This document shows, in pieces, positions 36,901 to 43,900 of a stretch of DNA of 64,000 nucleotides. The position numbers were made by a program, and so were the translations under genes. The number at the start of each line of letters is the position of its first letter. The first letter of the stretch is position 1. The DNA lies in assembly GCF_000234665.1 (NCBI RefSeq), contig NC_018307.1, forward strand, positions 255,187 through 319,186, read 5' to 3'. The notes under the pieces were generated by a model, which was not told the origin of the DNA, searched no databases, and worked only from the letters and a program-made list of their open reading frames with translations. The DNA comes from Leishmania mexicana MHOM/GT/2001/U1103. Taxonomy: Eukaryota > Euglenozoa > Kinetoplastea > Trypanosomatida > Trypanosomatidae.

Positions 36901-37102
36901 GACGTGCCGCGGCGGCAGAGGAGTCTTCCGCATCAGCGGAAATCCACCACTGCCTCAGCGGCGGCACATCGGCCCCACGACGCGGGCGACGAGGCTGCTC
37001 CTCGTGCACAGCGGCCTCTCTCGTGCCGCCATCGCTTGTGTCTGTCGCGGCCGCCGCACCGGTGCTCGTCTTGCCGAAGAAGTGCGCTGCCCAGCGTAGC
37101 AT
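27950..37102 (-). CDS. Giant AGC-type serine/threonine protein kinase with split catalytic domain
   Basis: The protein has 3050 residues. All key kinase residues are present. The glycine loop LGSGTFAEVTLA lies near 296, followed by AVKK (catalytic Lys), a C-helix Glu in FTERQLLAKLHHPF and LYLVLDFAQGGDLY. The AGC-type catalytic loop YRDLKPEN lies near 1070, DFG near 1089, and SFTGTTQYMSPEML (activation loop with a PDK1-type site) near 1140. The DWW of subdomain IX follows. Inserts of about 640 residues (about 400-1037, between helices D and E) and about 250 residues (about 1235-1480, before KLLDRRMEHRL) split the domain. An AGC C-tail is visible at about 1590-1630 (DWRELFMERRIRAPYAPRLRTRDDLRYFP). 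The remaining 1400 residues are Ser/Thr/Gly/Ala-rich with acidic patches, probably disordered and heavily phosphorylated. Activity looks intact; substrates are unknown. The ATG at 37102 follows acceptor candidates at 37173-37174. Confidence 0.9.
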   Translation of the reverse strand: MLRWAAHFFGKTSTGAAAATDTSDGGTREAAVHEEQPRRPRRGADVPPLRQWWISADAEDSSAAAARPSPPASLTLADAGMDDDYGSPGTLDLAASLSFGASPPAAAAEAPETKVVSARSADVTTAPTAHAHDDDDDAVDDFLRNVIAGKTDMLRKQLAQEKLEAAAAAAAAAAANPGHLTHNTASGTRGGGAALDKTTRRSSTSTVGVVTGDGAASMGSAMHLQTSISTVTTTAGSPRPVGRATASRGGSSMAATTTTGAALTAGGASQQHYPARRSRYVSSAARSLQDYELIAFLGSGTFAEVTLARNKVTGKYFAVKKISKQRVKEEGCIERTFTERQLLAKLHHPFLVRLYQAFQSQTHLYLVLDFAQGGDLYSLNMQQLWLRSMKRSLVKMQYPYYQTTSSTLTPALSPAAAASDAQQQQPKASPVSAPAHDAELTPGPVLPCLPSSAAVTQPTEVVPGAQRQQPKGSSGTTTSDRDAILASSAMVRSLGPSTVSSASRSSNAVANTATGEALPLPSAQDGHASGVADGAHQVVVAVADEGETEEEDTDRTELDGATDNNHSVAEAPPSAVLQRQQRKSRHAQQGAADCLGRNTRLPTDLLYYTTDAVDEFSISRNAGSDGAAASETFAAGSGGSRSSPTTPITSRTPEATKSAAANAAAAVGDSAPAATRDAVAASSAASVASSGRGRYRLLRRRTLPAVERDGGARGGRSVCPSSSSSADEDNGKGRRRRDTADKDGRGSSADSARQLAWKPRGVAVTSPTTQAGAAAPRRLPSPAASTPSRQAPTGSASGVSTATNSTAFPFATRPSGLTTTDLATPRTQVPRSQPPVHLQYDERRSSGGHSNNGGGGADEALRDGELSSAMTVPATSAAGGTSAADAQRRKTTKSAWPPATEAEQPRLASDNSHTATSATSAAATSPPRGQGGKAKVVSDRGEGSSDSSRHAPEKKAAESHDASEAAADQRSLSTDITDAAKLLSATATTMSFAGATAAQDAAAPAAALRVDLAAPFHQVAMESSASVLRTLPSAEFAPDEVHRFPLRLIAFYAVEVALVLQYLHREGFLYRDLKPENILMRSDGHVMLTDFGVAKYRKGAAIMPSGSGDGAHGEVASSPSSGAGAGTDGRANSFTGTTQYMSPEMLRGQPHDSRTDWWSYGCLLFEWANGRKAFNAQNQFALFRSIVEEDVKITAEDYRLTPLEVHTRVAQLHYRAEEVRLAYEQRLARRMQRSFTPLSQSTRLPPTPSALRAEVTYNPSNRSFDVQLRSPAISAMSFAQSGIDGAGAAAEGAEEALTNDAVKGCTPHQKDSRHRSPPLVPPSDAAATHATPHQHPHRRLHSYSYVSPHATAAVQSASVAVRLNDSFTNQLGARAVSRTASAEEDTHGPSPQSTLNDSFAGMESNSVVSLGGAPTNLSMRLATTEDGVIAALLSTTSSSTAVHLQHQQEQQERHRRHQRRRLRLSCLNLDDATRDRYIDNAVAQMAEAQALLRDLTMKLLDRRMEHRLSGEAVLEHPFFTCPYIVSQLYYDVYQQRVLSTEMRRSVRAAFGSNNFPADLMAPTWDGTLQQPKTATAAAAATSVSHTHNPFLEIPLPSQTRPEDWRELFMERRIRAPYAPRLRTRDDLRYFPAAVTATGLSAAAEQHRRIKKVKEQQRELMMMRANMVVATAPNNSLSSASFTATLSCPNTQLPANVSGSGSGGGSGGGGGGSVVLVPLDAEAAQQVQQLLVASASSLSLHHRDLASPLPELDPAEEEAAAHTNGMRTALAMSHAVAAPVTLTSSGAGVAVATLAPSSQGPTEMMQPLQLPEVEVIAAVTPDFGDASPSHKRLADVSAQSSAAGDARGADIAEEAQLDTGGKTATRTAVTITSAPVVELRPDLFDRAATLPQSFVDAALAVAAAAQKKQQQRSADPGTAPVETHRSSTGGVAAAETTCVSASTDAARNTSAERSTFAATPPTSLVALPQQQPARVDGAVLNSSVLPTGREMAYAADGRADGRLSRTLSTCGGAGAHSTADAEAVVEDAEKAHAEVLIDEDESHDGGGGYYEQDALAEDDAHAVDGGDDSRMAEEEAAAAADMTSETDITTVAAVNSTMEASSFEDSHASVRLPTPTPTRRGALAKSFGVVSSPGTSVWGSSAAHPLSPGVGSVDVEVMNNDDDNNLCRRGSVSATSPPSIVPVEVPPAAKISPDLPSHSGEMHCDLNAFAMSSVSSTTPTLFDDSQQSLSTSLGPSGAGGPYGTSSAWTTPSSADTQVPEREYQRRVHHHRRPLSSADSSGNQDMPDVSPRMLPLPPSLAHREESQPQPPEKLSSAATSFENALLPATTSSSSTTNTTPLGTIMMIQSTELTGVGRSLSAATTTAGTASDAALSCTTSPAALQAPAAVRDGTTAVGGVKASPESPWGRELHSTVASRSGGPQTPVASSAVARRDPHPSGAAAAAVTRVATMNIDHDVADDNDDNRDVGIADEEGYERSGGEEHSSGDDGSGDTMTTPVSSSGGQDEDDRKSDPSELGDSARQPMLSAPASSRGANVPGSERNADPMLFILDSSASSVSTTTSSSVHASSMSSGTSSTSSQGDSNRAAAMYPTTTRPPMALLAGADRGGGGGPSGTISGSRQRGDIISSSPYDTPWSLDARIGSRSGGDDHRRRSSDQSIPHRYTHLGRDAAHGGVGMSLPFAATDVTVAVSPTMYAALSANAPLSVESSNSRLFSTAGTSSLSIGTIGGGASDAAGFLGPLTTTLSGVAYNVDDEASMSAFAATSVMQVEGGDADSGAASTPPSSYGRRGQGSKDAVGATASSGAGSPSAAGRRRDVQAIWAQQQRKRIARELQQQQEEPDPSAAASLLCEAGDESGRRDISDSGGWWSYWSKHSSNDATISSTGKLVGVTSKDGCAAAQHRRMHLGVPYDYSTGDDDKDDPAAAERCGSSSKRQSCSAKSGGEQGCSDGRGAKRDRGNLALTSWGNEGGADGRTGATGDGSNSGGLSSLGAGGGGFDHFQNFSFTSPQILQQYLTSSSGGGGGDVDEGGQRPHHQRLRRGRLDSGDSGES

Positions 37103-37131
37103 TGGTCAACTCGAGCGAGGGAGGGGGACCG

Positions 37132-37168
37132 ACACACACACACACACACACGCACGCACGCACGCACG
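37132..37168. repeat. (CA)n/(CACG)n microsatellite in kinase 5' UTR region
   Basis: About 20 bases of CA followed by CACG/GCAC units lie 30 bases upstream of the kinase ATG. If the acceptor at 37173-37174 is used, this repeat lies within the 5' UTR of the mRNA as a TG/TGCG run. Confidence 0.85.
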
Positions 37169-37172
37169 GCAG

Positions 37173-37220
37173 CTCGAAATGGGTGAGGGCGAGAAGAAGG
37201 GCACGACGGGGGGGGGTGAG
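37173..37220 (-). promoter_or_regulatory. Probable trans-splice acceptor for the giant kinase gene
   Basis: An interrupted C/T-rich tract on the minus strand (plus 37181-37220) is followed by TCGAG (AG at 37173-37174), 71 bases before the ATG. The stronger C/T tract at about 37540-37560 could serve a longer 5' UTR. Confidence 0.35.
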
Positions 37221-37902
37221 GCGCAGCGTGTGCGTGCGTTGTACACGTGATGCAACAGCGAAGCGGAGAACCAACGCAGCAGCGGAGGGGAGGTGTGTAG
37301 GGGAGGGGAGGAGGGGCGGTTGACAGGAGCCGGCCCGTCGTCGACGTACACCTCGGCCACCCAAGAGGAGGGACAACGTGAAGGAGCAGCAAGGAGAAGG
37401 ACAAGACAGGCAACGACCACACACAACACAACACAACACACACGGAGCAGGAAGGGAATACGGAGGGAGGAACACACGCGCCGACGAAGCGAGCGACACC
37501 GGGAGACACTTGGGATGGGGCCGACAAGAGGAAGCGATGGGGGGGGAGGGGGGGGGGAGGAGGTGTAGTGGATGGACGGACGAACCAAGAGCGAGAGAAT
37601 GATAAGCGAGGTGAGCACCACGGCAGAAGAGGGAGGAGACCCGGGCAGACGAGCAGCAGCGACAGCAGTGGAGAGGCGCAGGACGCAGCGCCACACCAAA
37701 CACCAGCGAGAGAAAAGACAATGCAAAATCAAAAGCAAACAAGCCGAAGAGCGCGGCGTCGGTGAGTCAATGGTTCGTGCCACCACCGCCACCACTGGCT
37801 GGCTGCTGCTGCGGGCTGCTACCGCGTAATAGGGCCGTAAAGGTTAGTGAGAAGGCACACAGAACTCAGAAGGGGACGCGTGATTGCGCACAGGGCATAC
37901 GT

Positions 37903-37918
37903 TATATATATATATATA
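37903..37918. repeat. (TA)n microsatellite
   Basis: Eight TA units in an otherwise GC-rich spacer between the RPC9-like stop and the kinase start. A second, imperfect TA run lies at 48424-48439. Confidence 0.85.
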
Positions 37919-38125
37919 CTACAGAGGCATACAGTGGGGGGGGAGGAGGAGGAGGTGGTGGTGGTGTGAGAAACCCACGGAGGGGCAGAGGGGGAGGGAC
38001 GGAGGGAGTGTGTTGGAGAGGGGCGCGCGGCAGGCGCTCTTCTGCTTCTTGGCTTCGTGCCCCCCCGTCGGAGGCTTCGGGTTTGGCGTGGCCCAATACG
38101 CGTTGGACGCACGCGCGCTTGTGTG

Positions 38126-38142
38126 GTGTGTGTGTGTGTGTG
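38126..38142. repeat. (GT)n microsatellite
   Basis: A short GT dinucleotide run in the spacer downstream of the RPC9-like gene. Confidence 0.75.
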
Positions 38143-38735
38143 AGAGGAGAGACGGACACCGTCGTGTGCACGGAGGCAGAGGCACGGCCACTCGCGGTGG
38201 CAGGCGCGGGGCGCACGCGTCGCGGCCGAGGATGGGGTGTGGAGAGATGCGTGCGTGCCTGTGTGGGCGCGCGTGGGTGTAGAGGGGATAAGCACTGTGG
38301 GTGTGCAGCGATACAGCAATTACGACGACGACAGAGGGGGGAGAGAGGAGGCGAGGGAGGAGCGGTGGTAGTACGCGAACAGTCGCGGAGGACGAGGTGA
38401 GGCAGACCTTGCATTGGGCTCCCTCGAGAGGCACAGGAGTCGCAGGCATGCTGAGGTTAGAGGGCACTGACCGGAGCGCGAGAGCGGCGGGGTGGGTGGG
38501 GGACGGGTGCGTCTGTAGAGGTGAGGAGAGCCCCCTCCCCCTCCTACTACCCCACCCGGCCCGGCCCGGCCACCTCCCATCTATCGTTGCGTGACATGTG
38601 CTCTGTTCGTCCTATCGTGCATCGGCTTAGCCTTTACTCTGAGTTTGTTAGACAAGCGCAGGCAGACGGGGCCATGCACGCTCACGCATACACGCGCGGC
38701 CCGTGGCATTGCTGGGGGTGCTGGGCGCCTGCCTA

Positions 38736-40103
38736 TCACCTCCGCCCTCCGCCCCGCACTCCCCATTCAGCGAAGACGGCCGTCACGGCCTCCACGAAGG
38801 CGTTCACCGCTTCTTCCCTGTACTGCAGGCGGCCATCGACGTCGTCCAGCAGCCGGTACACGTCAAGTGCACGCTGTGGCCGGCCTACGACGAGCTGTAG
38901 TACTTCGGCCTCCGACAGCAGAGACCGACTCGCCTGCTGCAGCTGTAGCTGCGCGTGATAGCTGAGGGGACTGTGCGCCGTGCTCGCGGCAGCCGCACCG
39001 CCATCTGCGCTACCCTTGCCACCACCGTTCCTCGCCGCTGGGCTCCATAGTGGAGTAGGCTCGAACAGCAGCGGCGTCACCACATGCGACGCGTTGGTGG
39101 GCTGCGCACCTTCAACGTCGTTGCTCGTCTGTCCAGCACCGCTCTGCCTGGCTACCTTGTCCTGCGACGTCGTCGTTGCTGCCACTGCGGGGGATGACGG
39201 GTGCTGGGCAGCCAGCGACAACCTCTGCACCGCCTCCGTTGTGCTGTCAACGTCCTCCTCGGCGACCGACTCGATTTTTATCAGGGCGCTACCGTTGCGC
39301 AACGGCGGAGATGGCGGCGGGTGCGGGCCCTCCGTTGGCACCCACAGCCGCCGGCGCCAAAGCCGTTGCACCGCGCGGCGCACCCCTGCCGCGTAGAAGC
39401 GCTCCTGCGCACGCCCCACCTCTTCAAAGTGCTCCAGCAGCTCCTCGACGCCGCGGACGTGGCCGCGTGTCCCTGGGCGGTGGGAGGCCAACTTGGCGTA
39501 GCACGATGACACGAGCTCTGAATCCACCAGCGAGCCCGCGGCCGTTGCCGACGCCCCTACAGCGGCACCACTTCGACTTTCGGAGCCAACGACCCGGTTG
39601 TACACCGACGTGGGCCCGTACACGTCGCGCAGCGTACACGTGCGCGCTCGCGCGCCAGCCGGCGCCGGGCTTGCCGATTCGAGCAGCAGGGAGGAGTGGT
39701 TTGCGATGTAGTTGAGCATGGTTACCTCTGTAAGGAGCACGACCAGGTGTACGGAGGAGGGTGAGGCGAGGATGCTGGCGGTCGACGCCGCTGCTGCTGC
39801 GGAGGAGGTGATTGCAATGGTCCCCGCCGGCGCTGCCTTGCTGCCGCTATTCTGCCCGACGTTGCTGTGGCTCATCACCGACGCTGCTCTGGATATAGCT
39901 GACGCGGATGCCGCCGCTGATGGCACGACCGCGGTTGCTGCAGCAGCGCCGGTGGCGACAGCCGCACGCTGGTGGCTGTCGGCGAGCACGGGCTGCAGTC
40001 CAAAAGGCGGGTGCCGCGCCGCGTTTCGCTCATCGCGGCGACGGCGCAGCAAGGCGTACACCTCACCGTTGGTCATGGGGGTCGCCTCCGACAGAACCTG
40101 CAT
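38736..40103 (-). CDS. RNA polymerase III subunit RPC9/RPC17-like (CRCP, Rpb4 family) with large insert
   Basis: The protein has 455 residues. The N-terminus MQVLSEATPMTNGEVYALLRRRR matches the opening of RPC9/RPC17 ('LSN-EV--LL'). The C-terminus, about 393-450 (LLSEAEVLQLVVGRPQRALDVYRLLDD, then RLQYREEAVNAFVEAVTAVF), matches the HRDC-like end where 'LT-AE-LQLLN-RP' is followed by an acidic, helical tail. A middle helix pair, about 195-255 (SCYAKLASHRPGTRG, GVEELLEHFEEVGRA), fits the rest of the domain. Ala/Ser-rich inserts separate the three blocks, making the protein about three times the usual 130-150 residues. RPC9 pairs with RPC8 to form the Pol III stalk that recruits TFIIIB. The frame runs 117 codons further up from a non-ATG codon, but a clean tract at 40241-40276 with TAG at 40238-40240 lies inside it. 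That fixes the start at 40103. Confidence 0.7.
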   Translation of the reverse strand: MQVLSEATPMTNGEVYALLRRRRDERNAARHPPFGLQPVLADSHQRAAVATGAAAATAVVPSAAASASAISRAASVMSHSNVGQNSGSKAAPAGTIAITSSAAAAASTASILASPSSVHLVVLLTEVTMLNYIANHSSLLLESASPAPAGARARTCTLRDVYGPTSVYNRVVGSESRSGAAVGASATAAGSLVDSELVSSCYAKLASHRPGTRGHVRGVEELLEHFEEVGRAQERFYAAGVRRAVQRLWRRRLWVPTEGPHPPPSPPLRNGSALIKIESVAEEDVDSTTEAVQRLSLAAQHPSSPAVAATTTSQDKVARQSGAGQTSNDVEGAQPTNASHVVTPLLFEPTPLWSPAARNGGGKGSADGGAAAASTAHSPLSYHAQLQLQQASRSLLSEAEVLQLVVGRPQRALDVYRLLDDVDGRLQYREEAVNAFVEAVTAVFAEWGVRGGGRR

Positions 40104-40237
40104 GATGGTGGCTGTGTGCGGTAGCGCTTGTGTGAGGAGACGCTGTGGTCGGAGGTGGTGATGTGCGTGTGTAGGCTCGCTGTAGAGGGCAGTGCTCGTT
40201 GGCGCCTTTCCCCGCTGGAGACAAAGGATGGAGAGAC

Positions 40238-40276
40238 CTACGCGACAGACAGACGGAAGGAGGGAAGGGGGACGGA
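40238..40276 (-). promoter_or_regulatory. Trans-splice acceptor for the RPC9-like gene
   Basis: The minus strand reads an almost pure C/T tract with a TCTGTCTGTC element (plus 40241-40276), then GCGTAG with its AG at 40238-40239, 135 bases before the ATG at 40103. Its position downstream of the in-frame ATGs at 40433, 40421 and 40310 rules those out as starts if it is used. Confidence 0.6.
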
Positions 40277-40592
40277 GTGGTTGCGCCTGCGTGCTCTTGC
40301 GCGTGTGCATGTGGAGAGGGCGTGTGCGATCAAGCTGCGCCTGCAGAAAGCCATGTTTCCGGCCCCGCTTCGACTTAGGCTCGCTCCGGCGGCGGCGTAC
40401 GGCGTCTGCCGCGTTTGGCATGGAGACACGCATGCCCACACGCCTGGGCGTCAACGCTCCGATACGGGCGCGGTGCTCCAGCAGGGACCGCCCCGTGTAC
40501 GCGTAGAATGGTCATGTGGGGTGTGCGATGTCTGCCCGCACGGCTTCGGAGACGCGTTGCCATCCTTTGATTTCCTTCGTGACAGGGTGTAC

Positions 40593-40608
40593 GTGTGTGT
40601 GTGTGTGT
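40593..40608. repeat. (GT)n microsatellite
   Basis: A short GT run in the spacer, on the 3' UTR side of the PFK-2/FBPase-2 gene. Confidence 0.75.
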
Positions 40609-40930
40609 AGGTGGGGGGAGGGGAAGAGCAGAAGGTTAGCACGTGATTCTGCGGTCACAGGTCCAAGCAAGCAACGCAGACACACGCACACGCATGCATG
40701 CACGCACAACAAGTCGAAGTGAACGGAGAGATGGGAGACGACTCGGCGCGCCACGCTGCCACACTGGTGTGGACACCAACACGCCGCGCACAGGACAGGA
40801 GAGGGCCTCCGGCAGTGCGCCGAGGATGGCAGAGAAGAACGCATAGGACGCCACCAAATGCCTCGACCCCGTCACAGCCCCGTGGACTAGGAAGAGGAAG
40901 AGGGGGAGAGGGCGGCGGCGCCGTGGTCGC

Positions 40931-43900
40931 TCAAGAGACACTCGCGCTCACCGGGCATGTAGTACCCTTCACGCTCCCCCCTGCTTCGCCACCGGCAGCG
41001 ACCGCACTGAGGAGCGCAGCAGCAGCAGCAGCATCCGCAGGAGTGCAACCGCCAGCCTGTGTCGAGGCGCTCACCTCCGCACACGTTCTCGCTGCGCACA
41101 TCTCCATGGAACTGGCAGCGGCCACCTCGCGAATGGCGTCCTGGATCTCCGGCAGCACCGTCAGCGGGGAGCGTGTCATTCTCTCCGGCAGCGCGTTTGG
41201 CAGCAGCGGGTGCACGGTGATGCCGTCCTTGACGCCGATCTCGATCACGCACCCTTTTGGGATACGGATGGTCGGCGACAGCTCAGGGATGACGTCCATG
41301 AAGAAGGACAGGATGCCCTGCGCTGGCACGGCCGGTGCGACGACGAACACGGGGGACTGTGTGCGCATGACGGCCATCAGCGCCGGCTCCAGGCGGACGT
41401 TGACCTGCCGGTAGCTCTCACCATTCGGTAGCTGGGTGCAGTAGGACAGGCGCGGGTCAGCACCGCTCAGGGCGCGCTGCAGGTGCGAGACAGCCTCCTC
41501 ATGCGTGGCATAGTGCACCCGGGGCGGCAGGGGGGCCGAGAGCCACTCCGCAGTTGTGTAGGTCCCACATCTCGGGTCGACGTGGTGTTGCCCGGCGCTG
41601 CTGGTGGCCGTGGCACTCCCGGCGGGCGCCGACGATGCAGTCGCATCCGCCTCGCCGCTGCCCTTGCGTGTCTGGTGCTGCTGCGCTGCTGCTTCTCCGG
41701 CCTTCGCGTCGCCGACCACGTCTTCGTCGTCCACGTCGTACAGGAGCGCAGACAGGCGAGGGTACTTTTCTTTTACCCATGCGGCCGTGTGCCCGCTGAA
41801 GCGCCCAAAGTTAATGTTATCGAGCCCCGGCACCGCGCAGAGGACCTCATCGCCCACGTCCTCCTCCTCTGCATCTGCCTGCTCACTGTCGTCCTCGTGC
41901 GTGGGCTGCTCCGCCGCGACGCCACCGTCGTGCTGCTGCGAATCCTGCGGCTCCTCGATGCGGCTCTCGTCCTTCGCCACTGTTTCTGCAGTGCCAGGGA
42001 TTGCAGACAGGCTCAGCGGCTTCGCACTCAGCCCGTCGCCAGGCCGGCCATGCGCCGCGCTGTGTGGGGGTGGTACCACGCTGAGGTCGCCGCCTGCCAT
42101 AGCGCGCAGCTCTTCGGTGGGCGTCGACGGAGGGTACGGCTGCAGCTTGTGCACCAAGGCTGGCAGCTGCGCCGCCTCGCTCGATGCGTTCGGCGTTGAC
42201 GGTCCACTGCCGCTAGTCGCGACCGCATCGGCTGACGCGACGGTCGATTTCGCCGCCGCCTTTGCTGCCCATTGCTGCCCCGCCGACGCGCTGCTGGACA
42301 CCTGCAGCACAGAGGCGTCTTCCTCCTGCGTGGCGCTCTCCATCAGCGGTGCCAGCGTGCTCAGCACGCAGTAGTTGGTGGCGTGCAGCACCACCATGTG
42401 CGGAACGTAGCGATCTTGGGTGAAGTGCTTCAGCGCCAGCGCGTAGGCCTCGCCTTGGGCTGTCAGCCGCTCGTCGCCGCCGTAGACGTGCTTGCTGTCA
42501 CCGACGGTCTCGCCGGGCAGTGCCACGTAAATGGGGAAGGCGATGGGGTGAAGGTTGAGGAGGAAGAAGGCAATGCGACTCCCCAGTCCGTTCGGCACGC
42601 GGTGCAGGATGACGTGGTGCTTCACGTTGACGATTTTGATGTAGGGCATCCGCTCCTCCGGATCCAGTGTTTCATAAACCTTCTCGTACTGCGAGATGCG
42701 GTTGCGGAACTCGGACATGACGGCGCTGACGTCCTTGAGGTTCCGGAAGTCGTCGTTGCCACACTTGCTGCGCAAGATGTTCTCCGTGACGATGGCGTCG
42801 TCGGTACACACGGATTCGATGAAGAGAAGCCGGTACGGCACCGCGTGCCGCTGTGCCTCGTGCTGGAAGTAGTCTGAGAGCCATGTCCTTCGCTTGCGCG
42901 TGGTGTTCGTTGCGTCGAGGATACCGACGGCGAGCGAGTGGGAGGCGATGAAGTTGACAAGATCCTCGCAGGCCAGCTCCGCCATGCGCTCCCGCAGCTG
43001 CGCGCCTTGCGGGTTGTCTGGGTTGAAGAAGTCCGCGCCAGCGGTGGCCTCGACCCCGAGCAGCTGTCGCCGGTAGTTGCCGGCGTTGAACACCTTGCAC
43101 GGCACACCTTTCCAGTTCATGTAGCGCACGAGCCGCTTGCTGATGAAACTCTTGCCACGCCCTGGCAGCCCCACCATGCACACAATGACCGAGACCGTGT
43201 CGCTGATCGTGGTGTAGCTCGAGTGGTGCAGCGTGGCCAGATCCACCGACTCGTGCTGCATCTCCTGCAGGAAGGGTTGCTCCTCGGCTGTGTGGCTATC
43301 GGCCGTCGGCGCCGCAGCCGGTGCCGCCGCTGTTGTGGCTAACATGGCGCTCGTGGTCTCGACAAGATCGGCAGTGGTGTTGCTCGACGAAGACGGCGCC
43401 GCTACGGCGGGGTCCGTCGCTGCGGCAGGGATGGAGAAGAATGGCGTTACATCGCTGTTCCCGTTCTTCGTGATGGTGTTGCTGCTACTTGGTGAGGCAG
43501 GCTGATTCACAGCGGCCTCTATCTTGGCCGGCTCGGACGCGGCACACGGCGCTTGAAGCAGCGGCGGCGGCGGCGGCGTCGAGTGCCTGTCACAGGAGTA
43601 CTTGCCTCTCCGCTGCTGCTGGTTGTCCAGCAAGCCGAACGCGGTCAGGCGGTAGTGGTGGTGGTGCTCTTCGAGCGACTGCTGGCCCATGTCGCAAAGG
43701 CTGCTGCTGGCCGCGCCCGTGCCACGCGGCGAGCCGCCACCAGAGGGGGCCGTCGCCGCAGTCGTCGAGGAGACCATCGATGTGGCGGCGCGGCCCTGAT
43801 AGCCGCTCAACTCCTCGTGCGAGTCAACGCTAAGAAGTTGCAAAGGACGTAGGATGCGCATGGGGCAGGCGGCCGCATCCACAGTCGTTGTGGCGCCTCC

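Larger units (their letters stand above)
37103..38735 (-). other. Long intergenic spacer (1.6 kb), CA and TA repeats
   Basis: The spacer holds the RPC9-like 3' UTR and the kinase 5' UTR. Minus-strand pyrimidine tracts lie at plus 37181-37220 (AG at 37173-37174) and at 37540-37560 (G-rich on plus). Repeats are (CA)n at 37132-37168, (TA)n at 37903-37918 and (GT)n at 38126-38142. G runs at 37934-37942 and nearby give further C tracts on the sense strand. Frames of 160-270 codons here are low-complexity and lack domains, so no gene is called. Confidence 0.5.
40104..40930 (-). other. Intergenic spacer with (GT)n and splice acceptor for RPC9-like gene
   Basis: The clearest acceptor in the window lies here: the pyrimidine tract at plus 40241-40276 followed by GCGTAG. 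A (GT)n run lies at 40593-40608. No other gene is supported. Confidence 0.55.

Noticed and set aside
36933..37742. A 269-codon minus-strand frame across the kinase start and its 5' spacer
   Set aside because: It overlaps the kinase N-terminus in another frame; Ser/Leu/Cys/Pro-rich runs come from CT-rich spacer, including the CA repeat read as Val-Cys. It is not a membrane protein despite hydrophobic stretches.
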